This document shows positions 23,097-34,167 of a stretch of DNA of 64,000 nt, in pieces. Within the stretch, counting starts at the first letter, position 1. Every line of letters starts with the position of its first letter. The notes under the pieces were generated by a model. It did no database searches, was not told the DNA's origin, and saw only the letters and a program-made list of their open reading frames with translations. The stretch is taken from contig JAQFVV010012490.1 of NCBI GenBank assembly GCA_028023455.1, forward strand, positions 4,652,576 through 4,716,575, written 5' to 3'. The translations under genes were made by a program, and so were the position numbers. This DNA is from Epiperipatus broadwayi. Lineage: Eukaryota; Onychophora; Udeonychophora; Euonychophora; Peripatidae.

Positions 23097-23561
23097 CATT
23101 TTTAAATTAACTTAGAACACTTTTATGAATTTGAGATTTTATTGAGCTATATTATGATGAATAAGAGATTAAGATTTAATTATTAGTTAATCTTAATGAG
23201 TAGGATTTATTAAAGTTGTAAGAATATTATAAGTTTATTTATTTGAGATAGTAATAGGGGGAATAGTGTTCTTATGCCATTGAGGTAGTATCCTGTGGGA
23301 TATTGGCTCAGTGTAATCTTTCTTGTCACCTGTATTTCACTTCCAAAGTCTCATGATAAAATAAATATTTATTTATATTTTTATAAACTGAACCTTTTAT
23401 TATTTTGCTAATAGAATGTTTTAATATAATGCAGGATATTTTATTTATTAATTATTTGCATTGAACCAAATGTAATCATTAACTGAGCAGACCCATTTTA
23501 TTTTATACTTATATTATCTGGAAGTGAGATGCACAAAGGCTAGGCTAGAATATATATATAT

Positions 23562-26491
23562 TGAAGCACTCGATGTCTAATCATCATCGAGTTTCATGTT
23601 TCACCATCTACCCTAACCTGCGAGGCCCACATTTCAGACCTCACCGTAAATATATGCCATTCACCCACACACTAGACATAATTATTCAAGGAATTAATAA
23701 AATTATTTAACAAAGTAAAACAGTAGTGTGCATGATGCATATATATATGGACGAAGCAATAATTCTATTAATATTGCTGAAAATTAAATGTTCTTATATA
23801 AGTGTAAATATCTTTTTATATATGTGTATTTAATTAAAGTATTGGAATGTAAAAACAAAGAAAAATTGGGAATGCTCAAAATACTGAAATAATCGTTATC
23901 TAGATTTAGATTGTTTTCATTAATTAAAATTATAAATCTTAATTAAAATCATAAGCAATTCTTTTGTTGGTTGTTTTTAAATCTTTAAAAATATCTCAAT
24001 TGGTATTTCTAGCCTTATCTGTTTTAAAAATATTTTGCTAATTAAATGTTTTTAATCAAGAGATTACTGAGATAGCTGTGGGCAACTGAGATTGCATTCT
24101 TGGATGGATTAAAGGATGTATAAAAAGGGCCTATAAAACAAAAGTCAGTTTTAGTTACTTTGAGTTAGTCATTAAACTTGGTTACTTTTCAGTCAGTTAC
24201 TTTCAGCTTTTACTTTGAGTTATTTTGAGTAGAAAATTCTGTGAGAACGTTTTTCAGTAAAATAAATTTTCAGAAGTGTTTCCAGACCTTAAAGTTTTAA
24301 GAAGTCAACAGAAGTTTGGGGCTATGAACTGTGAGTAGAAAAGAAGCACTTTTCTCCAGACCTCTCGGAAGACACTCTACCTGATGCTGTCAAGTTCCAC
24401 CCATTTGACTGGCTGTACAAGATGACCCCTGACTGCCTGCCACTATATTGCTATCCTGAGGTAACCTCATGTAATGTAGAGCTGTCTTAATATGTAAATT
24501 TATGTTGTAATTTCTAATAAGATGCAATTAAGTTAATTCGCATATTAATTTATATGTTTTTGCTAATTCTGTTCTTAAACTATCTCTCTCTGTAATCTTT
24601 TACTAGTATAATGTAGTTCTCACTATGTCCTTTCACACTTAATTAGGTTATATAGCTTTGTGCAGCTCAATTAAATATTTAACTTATTTTGTTTAATGTA
24701 TATATATAATTCATTTTCTTTAATATGCCAATATCATTCAACCTCGTGAGTCTAATAAGGTTTTATTTTCTTTGTTTATTGGGGAAAGAAGCAGTGGGTT
24801 CAGTTAAATTTATTAATAAAGTTTTATTCATTTGTAACAGAAATCGCTCGATAGGTTGATTTTATTTTTAAATCTGTTATCCACATTTTTTCATCTAAAA
24901 TATTTTATTGCGGATGCATATTTTACTTTGTTATTTGGATTTGTCTTTAAATTTTCATTTTAAAAGATCGTGAACCTTAATATAATTATTCCATCTTTTC
25001 TTGCTGTTGCCTGGAGGGCTAATTCTTTTAGTTAATACGTATATGGGAATCAACATTAAATATAAATTTTGTTACTTTAATGTTATAGTTAAAAGAGTTA
25101 TTCGCCATTATAATTTGCTCAATGATTTGTTATTTAAATATATCATTGTGCAGGAGTCAAACCATTTACAGGCTTTTGAATATAGTATATTACATTTATC
25201 GCACAGGTATAAAGCTGCTGCCCTACCTTTCCTTTTTTTTATGGTACTTCCACATATATTTTCTTTATTGCTTTGTCATTGGGGACTTCAGAAATCCGAA
25301 TCTCCCTGCCTACTAGTTCTCAAAATCATTTGTAATCAGGGGTACACACTACTCCCTATGGAACATGAGATTTATATGGTTTGATTGTGCTGTGGAGTTT
25401 CCATACAGCTGGCTCTGAGAATTCAAACCAAACCTCTCCATTCAATGCCGTGCTGTCAAAATGACGGACTATCAACACTCATTCATTCTCAAGTATTCGA
25501 AGTACCATAAGATCCGTATTTCTCTTATGACATGCTAGCATCATTATTGTTTTAGTTAATGGATTTATACCTGTTTGACCTTTCATTAGGTGTTGAAATA
25601 TTGACTTATTCATGAAATGCGCCAATTTGCTAATTAATCAGTATGTTGATTTTAAAACTGCTTTTTTCTAAAATAATAATCGATTCCCATAGACATAAAT
25701 CAATTTATATTAATGATTGTATCATGTATTCTCGTAAATGTAGTGCATTGTTTATTTTTTATTTGTAAGTTCCAAAGACGTCTTTCCCAAACAATGCCAA
25801 TAAAAGTATATATAATGATTTTCATAAGCTAGATAAGTGATTGAGGTCGTATATTTTGTGTTTATCTAATCATTTACTACTAAACGTGTCATGATCTTTT
25901 ATATCCACAACATTCTGTTAGTAAAATGTTATTAAATTGGCTTATTAACTCCGCACAAGTTATAATACACTTCATAAAATTATATTAGTTAAATAATTAA
26001 TGTAAAGGGGATTTTATAAAAACAAATCCCAAGTTCTATAAATAGACAATATCATTCCAAGCGTGAAACCTTTTGTAACATATATATATATGCGTTTTCT
26101 TGATATTTTATTAAATATATATTTCGTGTAAATCCTTGTTTGTTTTGAATTATTATTTTTTAATTAATATTTAGAATTATTTTCTTAAGCTAATAACTTA
26201 GCATTAATAAATATAACTTTAATAAATGTAAGTCCTGGGCTATTCTTATCTTGATCACCATCATCATTCTGATCTTATGATCTACTGCTTTGCTTCTGGG
26301 ACCAAAATTAAAATAATTGTGCTGTATTATCAGGATTGTTGTTCATTGGGTCAGAAACTCTAAGCATATGCAAATAGGTTAGAATTCAGGATTGCTCCAG
26401 ACCTGTGTATCTCGAGCATGATCGGATTCGAGGTACTTTTGCTTAGGATTTGAATCTTGTTAAGTAAGCAGACTGTTTTTTGACCGATACA
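23562..26491 (+). repeat. 5' LTR of element 2
   Basis: 2930 bp, from TGAAGCACTCGATG to CCGATACA, so it has TG...CA ends. It matches 29414-34167 throughout. U3 is only about 585 bp by promoter position, leaving more than 2.3 kb of transcribed LTR. A 127-codon frame at 25001-25384 is broken in the other LTR and is not a gene. Confidence 0.8.
24119..24149 (+). promoter_or_regulatory. LTR core promoter of element 2 (5' copy)
   Basis: TATAAAAAG begins at 24119; the initiator TCAGT is at 24145-24149, with its A 28 bp downstream. This is the same TATA plus TCAGT layout as in element 1. Confidence 0.6.
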
Positions 26492-26499
26492 GTATATAT

Positions 26500-26532
26500 T
26501 TTTTCTTGGGCTTGTACGCCCAATCGTGGGGC
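26500..26532 (+). promoter_or_regulatory. PBS-like leader with hairpin, element 2
   Basis: Just inside the 5' LTR, TTGGGC (26506-26511) and GCCCAA (26517-26522) form a 6-bp stem with a 6-base loop, followed by TCGTGGGG. The GCCCAAxCGTGG core is shared with the leader of element 1 and with other LTR elements, marking the primer region. Confidence 0.45.
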
Positions 26533-26612
26533 TTCATTAATAATTTCATACCCTGAAGAGATCATTGATGATATATATGTATATTTCTTTCCTACCTGAA
26601 TTTGTTTTCCGA

Positions 26613-26957
26613 TGTTATATATATAAAATGTGAAAATTTTGTATTAAAACCAATGTCCATGCGTTGCAACCATAAATGTAAATTTTTTTTGTGTGTCTGG
26701 TTTTGCAACTATAGAATAATATTGTTTTTTCATGTTTATAGCTACAAATGTAAAAATCTTGTTTTTAAAAGGAAAAGAATGTTGATACCCATGTGTTTCC
26801 ACCATAAGTGATTTTGTTTTTCTGTATCTGGTTTTATAACCATATAAAATGTGCTTCTTATGTTATATATGCGAAAATGAAAATGTTTTATAAATAAAAC
26901 CCATGTATTTTAGCCATAAGTTAGAAACTTTGAAATTGTTACAAGGTGCACTTCATG
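26613..26957 (+). repeat. Three tandem leader repeats, about 95-128 bp
   Basis: Units of about 26613-26734, 26735-26862 and 26863-26957 each run from an AT-rich TTATATAT-type start, through CCATG...CCATAA and a TCTGGTTTT word, to a CATG or TATG end; the third is shorter. Non-coding and diverged. It sits in the untranslated leader of element 2, upstream of its first ORF. Confidence 0.55.
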
Positions 26958-27073
26958 TTTAGTTTATTTTCTATACATTATATTTGTAATAAGAGTAAAT
27001 ACTATGAAGCAAATATTTATTAATATTTACAAGTTGAGTAGCGCAGATGTGTTTAGAATTTTTTTTATATATA

Positions 27074-27109
27074 CTGTTGGCTGGTGCCTTTATATAAATG
27101 TGCCAACAG
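27074..27109 (+). repeat. Leader hairpin of element 2
   Basis: CTGTTGGC (27074-27081) and GCCAACAG (27102-27109) are perfect 8-bp arms around a 20-base loop. A stable stem in an AT-rich leader may be an RNA packaging or dimerisation element; this is only a structural guess. Confidence 0.4.
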
Positions 27110-27528
27110 GTAATATAAAAAAAAATAAGGTATCAAAGTGAGTTCAAACCAGGATGTTAGGGGTTGAGAGAGAGTTAAATTATTTTTTGACTGTTTTCCA
27201 TGTATATTGTCATGAGCAAACATATATTATATTGTTGAAACAAATCACTAATCTTTTTTTTTGTAAGAGTCTATTATAGGTGTAGAAAAACAATCAAAAG
27301 TCAAGCAGCAAAGCAGTTGAAATCCAATAAATCATACACATACACGTTATGATCAAATATTTATCTTTCAATTGTAAGCAGCAGTCAGCAGCAACAAAAA
27401 ATGGCAGAATTGGAGACAGTTGAAGAGAGGAGGGAGAAAGGTGTATATCCTGCATAAAATAAAAGAAGAAAGAAACAAGCCTTATTTCACAAACAATTAT
27501 AAGTGACAATACATTAAACAAAAAAAAG

Positions 27529-28010
27529 ATGAGTGGTGAAGAAAGCTCAGCAGAAGAAGTTGGAATAGAAGAAACATCAGATGACTGACCAGCGTCCAGC
27601 ATGTCTGATTCATTGGAACTGAATAGCCCAGAAATACATTTTAAATAACCAGCCCTGAATGATCAGGATATCATAAAAATCTTACAACAACTGATAAAAA
27701 AGAAGAGACCAAACAGAAAGAGATGCAGAATTTCAGAGATAGCACATAGAAATGTTGAAGGAGCTTAGAAGAGATATTAATGAATTAAAAAGAAGCCAAA
27801 AATTAAATATTGATAAGATTAATACTACTCTGAACAAACAACCTTGTGGTTTCAAAGATGTATCTGTTCCCAAGCAAATGGAGCCTATTGATCTAACCAA
27901 AGACAAGATAGTCTGTGTAGAAACAATTTAGGAAAACACAGTAATGGAAGACATGAAAGTTGTGAATGAAGTTGAAGTTACTGCATAGAAGCAGGAGGTT
28001 AACCAAATCT
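27529..28010 (+). pseudogene. Broken coiled-coil ORF upstream in element 2
   Basis: From ATG 27529 an acidic start (MSGEESSAEEVGIEE) continues with several in-frame stops and a shift near 27715 into a helical stretch (MLKELRRDINELKRSQK). It then ends in an acidic linker with further stops at about 27929 and 27987. At least seven stops break it. Length, charge pattern and place after the leader resemble the Gag-like gene of element 1, but similarity is only of type, not sequence. It may have been the N-terminal part of the same polyprotein as the ORF at 28012. Confidence 0.45.
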
Positions 28011-28011
28011 G

Positions 28012-29025
28012 ATGAACCAAACAAGAGAACTGGAGAGATTTGAAGATGATTCCACTTTTGGATATAAGGATAGTGATGCTGAAACTAAAGATAAAACAAT
28101 TTTCATGGAAGCATTTTTAAAAGACATTGGAGCAGAGGACAAAGAACCTCAACCAACTAAAATAAAGTTGGAACCTCATGAGATTATGTTGGTAAAGACA
28201 AATGCCAACTCTATTCAACAAAAATATAAAGAATTAGATGCTAGATTGACAGAAATGACTCGTAGTCAGAGTGTTAATCTAATAGATTCAGATAAGGAGG
28301 AAGAAAGCACTAATAAAATATGGATATCAAGTCTACTTCAAATCAACCCATCTAAAAGTGATGATATCAGTTTATCACCCTCTAATGGAGTGGCTGTATC
28401 GATCATGAAAAATTTGATCGATAGAAAAAAACATACTGTTTTAGATGAATCTTCTGAAATCATAATTGGTAACTCTGAGTTACATATTCATAATAACTAT
28501 AAAGTTGTTCTGTGGAAAAGTGATGATGAGGAGTTGATGAAAACATCAAAGTTAAAGTTTAGGAATGATGCTGAATGGCCTCCTGATATGAAAATGAAGG
28601 AAGTGGACAGATCTTTAGGTGTGGCCAATGCTGCCCATTTTAATAATTCCCATAATCATTTATTTATGAAATATGATCAGAACAAAATTGATGAGGATCT
28701 GAACCCATTAGACAGAAAAGATAAAATATGTTTTAGAGCATGGACATATTTTGCAAAAAATAGTTTAATAAAAGATGGAGAAAAACTTCTCAACTCCCAA
28801 AGTAAACACGTTATAATGGATACCAGTATGTCAAAGAAAGTTGGAGAAATTCTTTTAATGCAAAATATGTTTAATATAGAACAATATGATAATATAATAC
28901 CAAAGCACAATATTGTAATACTTTTTGATATTTTAGTAAGAGACCTAGAAAGATGTATCTATAACCCATGTGAACATTGTTTTGAGCCTTATATACCTCC
29001 AGATCCAGGAAAATGTCATTATTGA
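28012..29025 (+). CDS. Orphan 337-residue protein of element 2
   Basis: An uninterrupted ORF with ATG at 28012 and stop at 29023-29025. The N-terminal 110 residues are acidic and Lys-rich with likely helix; residues about 150-260 are mixed and look folded (for example EWPPDMKMKEVDRSL); residues 260-310 are hydrophobic-helical; the end is CEHCFEPYIPPDPGKCHY, with three Cys and one His in a pattern that is not a standard CCHC knuckle. No protease, RT, RNase H or integrase motif. I do not recognise the family. Its place between leader and polypurine tract makes a structural (Gag-like) role the simplest guess. It is the longest intact frame in the LTR elements, while the sequence just upstream is full of stops, which is odd for neutral decay. 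Confidence 0.55.
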   Translation: MNQTRELERFEDDSTFGYKDSDAETKDKTIFMEAFLKDIGAEDKEPQPTKIKLEPHEIMLVKTNANSIQQKYKELDARLTEMTRSQSVNLIDSDKEEESTNKIWISSLLQINPSKSDDISLSPSNGVAVSIMKNLIDRKKHTVLDESSEIIIGNSELHIHNNYKVVLWKSDDEELMKTSKLKFRNDAEWPPDMKMKEVDRSLGVANAAHFNNSHNHLFMKYDQNKIDEDLNPLDRKDKICFRAWTYFAKNSLIKDGEKLLNSQSKHVIMDTSMSKKVGEILLMQNMFNIEQYDNIIPKHNIVILFDILVRDLERCIYNPCEHCFEPYIPPDPGKCHY

Positions 29026-29399
29026 TAAAAAAAAAAATGAAGAAGCAGCTATGGATGGAAAATGCAAAATGGACATGCTCATATTATGAATCCCTAAGCA
29101 ACCACAGATAAACATCAAAGACAATAAAAAATGCAAATGGACATTCTCACGTTTTGAATCCCTACACCAAATATTTCAGTTAATGAAAAAAGTAACAATA
29201 AGTTGTAATAAAAATAAAAAAATTAATGAAAGATTTTTTTCTTTTCCATACTAGAAACTCGATTCAAATAATGAGGCAGTTTTTTTTTTCAATAGGGAGC
29301 AGTTTTCATGCTCATTTATTACAGTTGTTTTTCTCACCAAAATTATAGTAGACTCCAACTAAAGTAATTTTTTTTATTGTTTTTTTTTAATGATCACTT
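29026..29399 (+). other. 3' untranslated region of element 2
   Basis: About 370 bp with no gene. Between about 29056 and 29165 there is a two-copy diverged repeat (each copy containing a TGGACAT word and GAATCCCTA). T-rich runs follow up to the purine tract. Confidence 0.45.
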
Positions 29400-29403
29400 T
29401 AAC

Positions 29404-29413
29404 TGGGGAAGAG
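29404..29413 (+). promoter_or_regulatory. Polypurine tract of element 2
   Basis: TGGGGAAGAG immediately precedes the 3' LTR start (CGAAGCAG, where the 5' LTR has TGAAGCAC). It is the expected plus-strand primer site. Confidence 0.6.
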
Positions 29414-29482
29414 CGAAGCAGTCGATGTCTAATCATCATCGAGCTTCATGCTTCACCATCTACACTAACCTCCTGTGGGGCC

Positions 29483-29604
29483 TGCAATTCAGACCTCACC
29501 ATAAATATATGCCATTCACCCACACACTGTAGGCATAATTATCATGCAATTCAGACCTCACCATAAATATATGCCATTCACCCACACACTGTAGGCATAA
29601 TTAT
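29483..29604 (+). repeat. 62-bp tandem duplication in the LTR
   Basis: Two nearly exact units beginning TGCAATTCAGACCTC at 29483 and 29545. The 5' LTR of element 2 has a single unit, so the duplication arose after insertion. Confidence 0.75.
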
Positions 29605-30019
29605 CTAATTAATAAAAATATTTAATAAAGTAAAACAGTAGTGTGCATGATGCATATATATATGAATGAAGCAATAATTCTATTAATAAAATGTTCTTAT
29701 ATAAGTAAATATCTTTTTATATATGTGTATTTAATTAAAGTATTGGAATGTAAAAACAAAGAAAAATGGGGAATGCTCAAAATACTGAAATAATCGTTAT
29801 CTAGATTCAGATTGTTTTCAATAATTAAAATTATAAATCTTAATTAAAATCATAAGCAATTCTTTTGTTAGTTGTTTTCAAATCTTTAAAAATATCTCAA
29901 ATGGTATTTCTAGCCTTATGTGTTTTAAAAATATTTTGCTAATTAAATGTTTTTAATCAAGAGATTACAGAGATAGCTGTAGGCAACTGAGATTGCATTT
30001 TTGGAGGTATTAAAGGATG

Positions 30020-30053
30020 TATAAAAAGAGGCCATAAAACAAAAGAAGTCAGT
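30020..30053 (+). promoter_or_regulatory. LTR core promoter of element 2 (3' copy)
   Basis: TATAAAAAG starts at 30020 and TCAGT lies at 30049-30053, with its A 31 bp downstream after a 3-bp expansion of the spacer relative to the 5' LTR. It is still within normal spacing. Confidence 0.55.
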
Positions 30054-30625
30054 TTTAGTTACTTTTCGGTTTAGTTACTTTGAATTAGTCATTAACTTGG
30101 TTACTTTTCAGTCAATTACTTTCAGTTTTTACTTTGAGTTATTTTGAGTAGAAAATTCTGTGAGAACGTTTTTCAGTAAAATAATTTTTCTGAAGTGTTT
30201 CCAGACCTTAAAATTTTAATAAGTCAATAGAAGATTGGTGCTATGAACTGTGAGTATAAAAGAAGCACTTTTCTCTGGGCTTCTTGGAAGACTGTCTACC
30301 TGATGCCGTCAAGTTTCATCCATTTTGATCGGCTGTACAAGATGACCCCTGACTGCCTGCCACTATGCTGCCATCCTGAGGTAACCTCATATAATGTAGA
30401 GCTGCCTTAATATGTAAATTTATGTTGTAATTTCTAATAAGATGTAATTAAGTTAATTCGCATATTAATTTATATGTTTCTGCTAATTCTGTTCTTAAAC
30501 TTTCTCTCTGTAATCTTTTACTAGTATAATGTAGTTCTCACTATGCCCTTTCAAGCTTAATTAGGTTATATAGATTTGTGCAGCTCAATTAAATATTTAA
30601 CTTATTTTGTTTAATATATATATAT

Positions 30626-32378
30626 TGAACCATGTTCGAATATGTGCATTCGAAACACCGGTCTCTTAGGCAGAGAAGAACATACTAGGAGAGTATGTAT
30701 GCCCAAACGATAGCTATAAAGTATATAACTAGCGTTACATTTCCAGGACATAGCCTCTTCTCGGCTGTTGAGTTCAACACCAAATCCAAAGCACTTTTTT
30801 GTTTGTGTACAAACACGGGAGCCAGCTGTTTATTCTAAAAGAATACTAAAAGAATAGACAACGCACTTTGAACAGTGGCCACTAACTCAACGCCTAAATC
30901 CATGACTAGCTCAGCTGTTTGTAATCACTAATAGATTATACTTCATTAGTGGTTAAAAGAATTGATAAAAGAATTGTAAAAGGAATTTATAAAAGAGATT
31001 GATAAAAGAATTGATAAAAAGAATTTGTTAAAAAGAATTGACCGACAAATAAAGTTTAATTTTAAAGATAATTTATTAACTAACATTTATTTACTAAATT
31101 TAAACATTTTATACTTCTAATAAAAACACACGCATATTTTTAAATTAACATTTCTAAACTAGTTTAAATATTCTTGTATATTTTCATAACCGAACACTGG
31201 TATTTATCTAATTTAACCAATAATATTGATATAAGGATCACGCACATATTAACTCATGCACACACATAATAATAATAAAGTATTACATAGCATTTGAAAT
31301 TTAAACACACATATCAATAGTTCATTTATGTATGATATCGAGTTCATATAATTAGACTCTTGGAGGATTCGCACGAATTAATGAAATGCAATGGCTATTA
31401 CAGTATAAACGAAAAAAAACAAATGTTTTACCTAGGATTTTGAACGTAGATTTAACACTTTGTTTTCTTCTTGTTTGTTGTTTCTGCCAGTATGAATGGT
31501 TCCAGTATGAATGCTTACCAGCCGGCTAGGACGTTTCCTTGCTGAGTTTCCTGATTTTCACGATTATTACTATCGGAGACAAATAGATACTGACGGAGAT
31601 TTTCTAAGATGTTAAGCTGACATTATTTCACGGGCAGATCTGCTGTTTTCTAGGACATCTGGGCTGGAGATAAACATGCATTCCCAAGATCTTCTCAACA
31701 CTGCATTTTGTTTGTTAACTGCTCAATTAATTTCTGAACTGCACTACTCAATTACTTTGTGAACTGATTGTCTCAACTGATTGTCTGATAAAATATTCAG
31801 TATTTATACCAATGAAGTGTTTTCTTTTCAATATCCTCTGGCAAATATCTGTTATCGAAATTCTTTATCAATTAATCCTCTGATAAACGTGTTTTGGAAG
31901 ATTGCTTAATTAGTAATAGCCATGCAGAGATGTTGTTTTATATTTTAATTAATAACCATTGCCGTGTTTTTAATAATAATCTTCTTTAACTTTCATTTAT
32001 TTATAATAACATTTATTCTATTGTTGACAATCGCACATATATTAGTTTTAACATTATTTTTTCTTTAATTAAACTTGAATGAAAAGAGATTTGTATGTTT
32101 TAACTTTTTAAATTATATTTTTACGAATACTAATAAAAACTATTTATTTCCTTTTGTAAACCTTTAGTTTCATTTTTCAAACCAAGACTTTTGATTAATT
32201 AATTGTAGCTTTTTTTATTTCAAAAACTAACGCTAGAAAACTATTTAATTCTTATCTTTTTCGAAAACAAGCTGCAATAAACTCTTCAACATTTAATTTT
32301 ATGTTTTTCTTTTATGAAAGATTACTTTAATAATAATTTTAGATAAAAATTATATGTGCCTATATCAATATAGGTACA
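30626..32378. mobile_element. 1.75-kb solo LTR in the 3' LTR of element 2
   Basis: Starts TGAACC and ends GGTACA inside an (AT)n run; the 5' LTR of element 2 is uninterrupted at the same place (about 24700). The last 24 bp, TGTGCCTATAT...ATATAGGTACA, form a hairpin with 10 of 11 pairs. A run of diverged 12-15-bp repeats of the type GATAAAAGAATT fills about 30952-31045. No coding frame. TG...CA ends and the empty site support a solo LTR; the target duplication is hidden by the AT repeat. Confidence 0.72.
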
Positions 32379-34167
32379 ATATATATAATTCATTTTCTTT
32401 AATATGCCAATATCATTCAACCTCGTGAGTCTAATAAGAGTTTATTTTATTTGTTTAATGGGGAAAGAAGCAGTGGCTTCAATTAAATTTATTAATAAAG
32501 TTTTATTCATTTGTAACAGAAATCGTTCGCCAGGTTGATTTTAAATTTAAATCTGTTATTCACATTTTTTTATCTAAAATATTTTATTTTGGATACATAT
32601 TTTACTTTGTTATTTAAATTTGTCTTTAAATTTTCATTTTAAAAGATTGTGAACCTTAATATAATTATTCCACCTTTTCTTGCTGTTGACTAGAGAGCTG
32701 ATTCTATCAGTTAATACGTATATGGGAATCAACGTTAAATATAAATTTTGATACTTTAATGTTATAGTTAAAAGAGTTATTCGTCGTTATAATTTGCTCA
32801 ATGATTCATTATTTAAATATATCATTGCGCAGGAGTCAAACCATTTACAGGCTTTTGAATATAATATATAAAGTTTATCGCACAGGTATAACGCTGCTGG
32901 CTACCTTTCCTTTCTCTTATGGTACTTCCACATATATTTTCTTTTAGCTTTGTCATTGGGGAATTCGAAAATCCAAATCTCCTCTCCTACTAGTTCTCAA
33001 AATCGTTCGTAATCAGGCATACATGCTACTCCCTGTGGAACGTGAGGTTTATAGGGTTTTGATTGTGCTGCAGAAGTTACATACAGCTGGCTCTGGGCAT
33101 TCAAACCAAACCTCTCCATTCGATACCGTGCCATCAAAATGGCAGAAGTATCAACCCTCATTCATCCTCAAGTATTCAAAGTACCATAAGATCCGTATTT
33201 TTCTTATGACATGCTAGCATCGTTATCATTTTAGTTAATGGATTTATGCCTGTTTTACCTTTCGTTAGGTGTTGGAAATAATGACTCATTCATGAAATGT
33301 GCCAACATGCTAATTAATCAGTATGTTGATTTTAAAACTGCTTTCTTTTAAAATACTAATCGATTCCCATAGACATAAGTCAATTTATATTAATGGTTGT
33401 ATCATGTATTCTCATAAATGTAGTGCATTGTTTGTTTCTTATTTATAAGTTCGAAAGACATCTTTCCCAAACAATGCCAATAAAAGTATATATAATGATT
33501 TTCATAAGGTAGATAAGTGATTGAGATCGTATATTTTGTGTGTTTATCAAATCATTTACTACTAAACCTGTCATGATCTTTTATATCCACAACGTTCTGA
33601 TAGTAAAATGTTATTAAATTGGCATATTAATTCTGCACAAGTTATAATATAATCTATAAAATCATATTCATTAAATAATTAATGTAAGAGGGATTTTATA
33701 AAAACAAATCCCAAGTTCTGTAAATAGACAATATCATTCCAAGCATGAAACCTTTTGTAACATATATATGCATTTTCTCAATCGTTTATTAAATATATAT
33801 TTCATGTAAATCCTGGTTTGTTTTCAATTATTATTTTTTAATTAATATTTAGAATTATTTTCTTTAGCTAATAACTTAGCATTAATAAATATAACTTTAA
33901 TAAATGTAAGTCCTGGGCTATTTTTATCTCGATCATCATCATCATTCTGATCTTATGATCTTCTGCTTTACTTCTGGGCCCGGAATTAAAATAATTGTGC
34001 TGTATCATCAGGATTGTTGTTCATTGGGTCAGAGACTCAAAGAATAGGCAAATAGGTTAGAATTCAGGATTGTTCCAGACCTGTGTATCTCGAGCATGAT
34101 CGGATTCGAGATATTTTTGCTTAGAATTTGAATCTTGTTAAGTGAGCAGACTGTTTTGACCGGTACA

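Larger units (their letters stand above)
2416..23549 (+). mobile_element. LTR retrotransposon, element 1 (giant-LTR, no pol)
   Basis: Two long direct repeats (2416-9578 and 15759-23549) are collinear over their whole length apart from identifiable insertions, and both start TGTGCCC. The internal region opens with a PBS-like leader (CCCAACGTGG near 9588) and closes with a purine tract (GAAGGGGGAGG) directly before the 3' LTR, which sets the orientation. Without later insertions the LTRs are about 5.1 kb and the internal part only about 2.9 kb. The single coding unit is a coiled-coil Gag-like gene; no protease, RT, RNase H or integrase motif was found, and the RT inside it belongs to an inserted LINE on the opposite strand. 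LTR ends are not a clean TG...CA: homology continues to a TAGA end. Flanks on both sides are (AT)n, so the target duplication cannot be measured. Best described as a non-autonomous LTR retrotransposon (LARD or TR-GAG type); a superfamily cannot be given. Confidence 0.82.
15759..23549 (+). repeat. 3' LTR of element 1
   Basis: Second copy of the 5.1-kb LTR, 7791 bp as it stands. It carries a 2222-bp satellite block (16106-18327) with a 12-bp flanking repeat, and about 460 bp (22616-23096) not present in the 5' LTR. It lacks the solo LTR found at 7178 and shows the empty site at about 23174. It ends at TAGA before an (AT)n tract and then element 2. Confidence 0.8.
23562..34167 (+). mobile_element. 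LTR retrotransposon, element 2 (no pol)
   Basis: Two direct repeats, 23562-26491 and 29414-34167, share their whole sequence: start GAAGCA(C/G)TCGATGTC, end GACCG(A/G)TACA. The internal region opens with a PBS-like leader (GCCCAATCGTGGGG, 26517-26530) and ends with a GGGGAAGAG purine tract. LTRs are about 2.9-3.0 kb without the 1753-bp insertion in the 3' copy. The 2.9-kb internal part has a broken coiled-coil ORF and an intact 337-codon ORF, with no pol domain. Both flanks are (AT)n; only that tract separates it from element 1. About 14 differences in a 300-bp comparison put LTR divergence near 5%. It is non-autonomous; I cannot name the superfamily. Confidence 0.82.
29414..34167 (+). repeat. 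3' LTR of element 2
   Basis: 4754 bp including a 1753-bp solo LTR (30626-32378); about 3.0 kb otherwise. The first base is C instead of T, and the end is GGTACA before ATATATATA. It has a local 62-bp tandem duplication (29483-29604) not present in the 5' LTR. Confidence 0.8.

Noticed and set aside
2416-23549. Plain tandem segmental duplication instead of an LTR pair
   Set aside because: A purine tract lies exactly before the second copy and a PBS-like motif exactly after the first, and element 2 shows the same plan; the LTR reading explains all of this.
25001-25384. 127-codon ORF in the 5' LTR of element 2
   Set aside because: The other LTR has it broken, and it has no motif; it is a chance frame.
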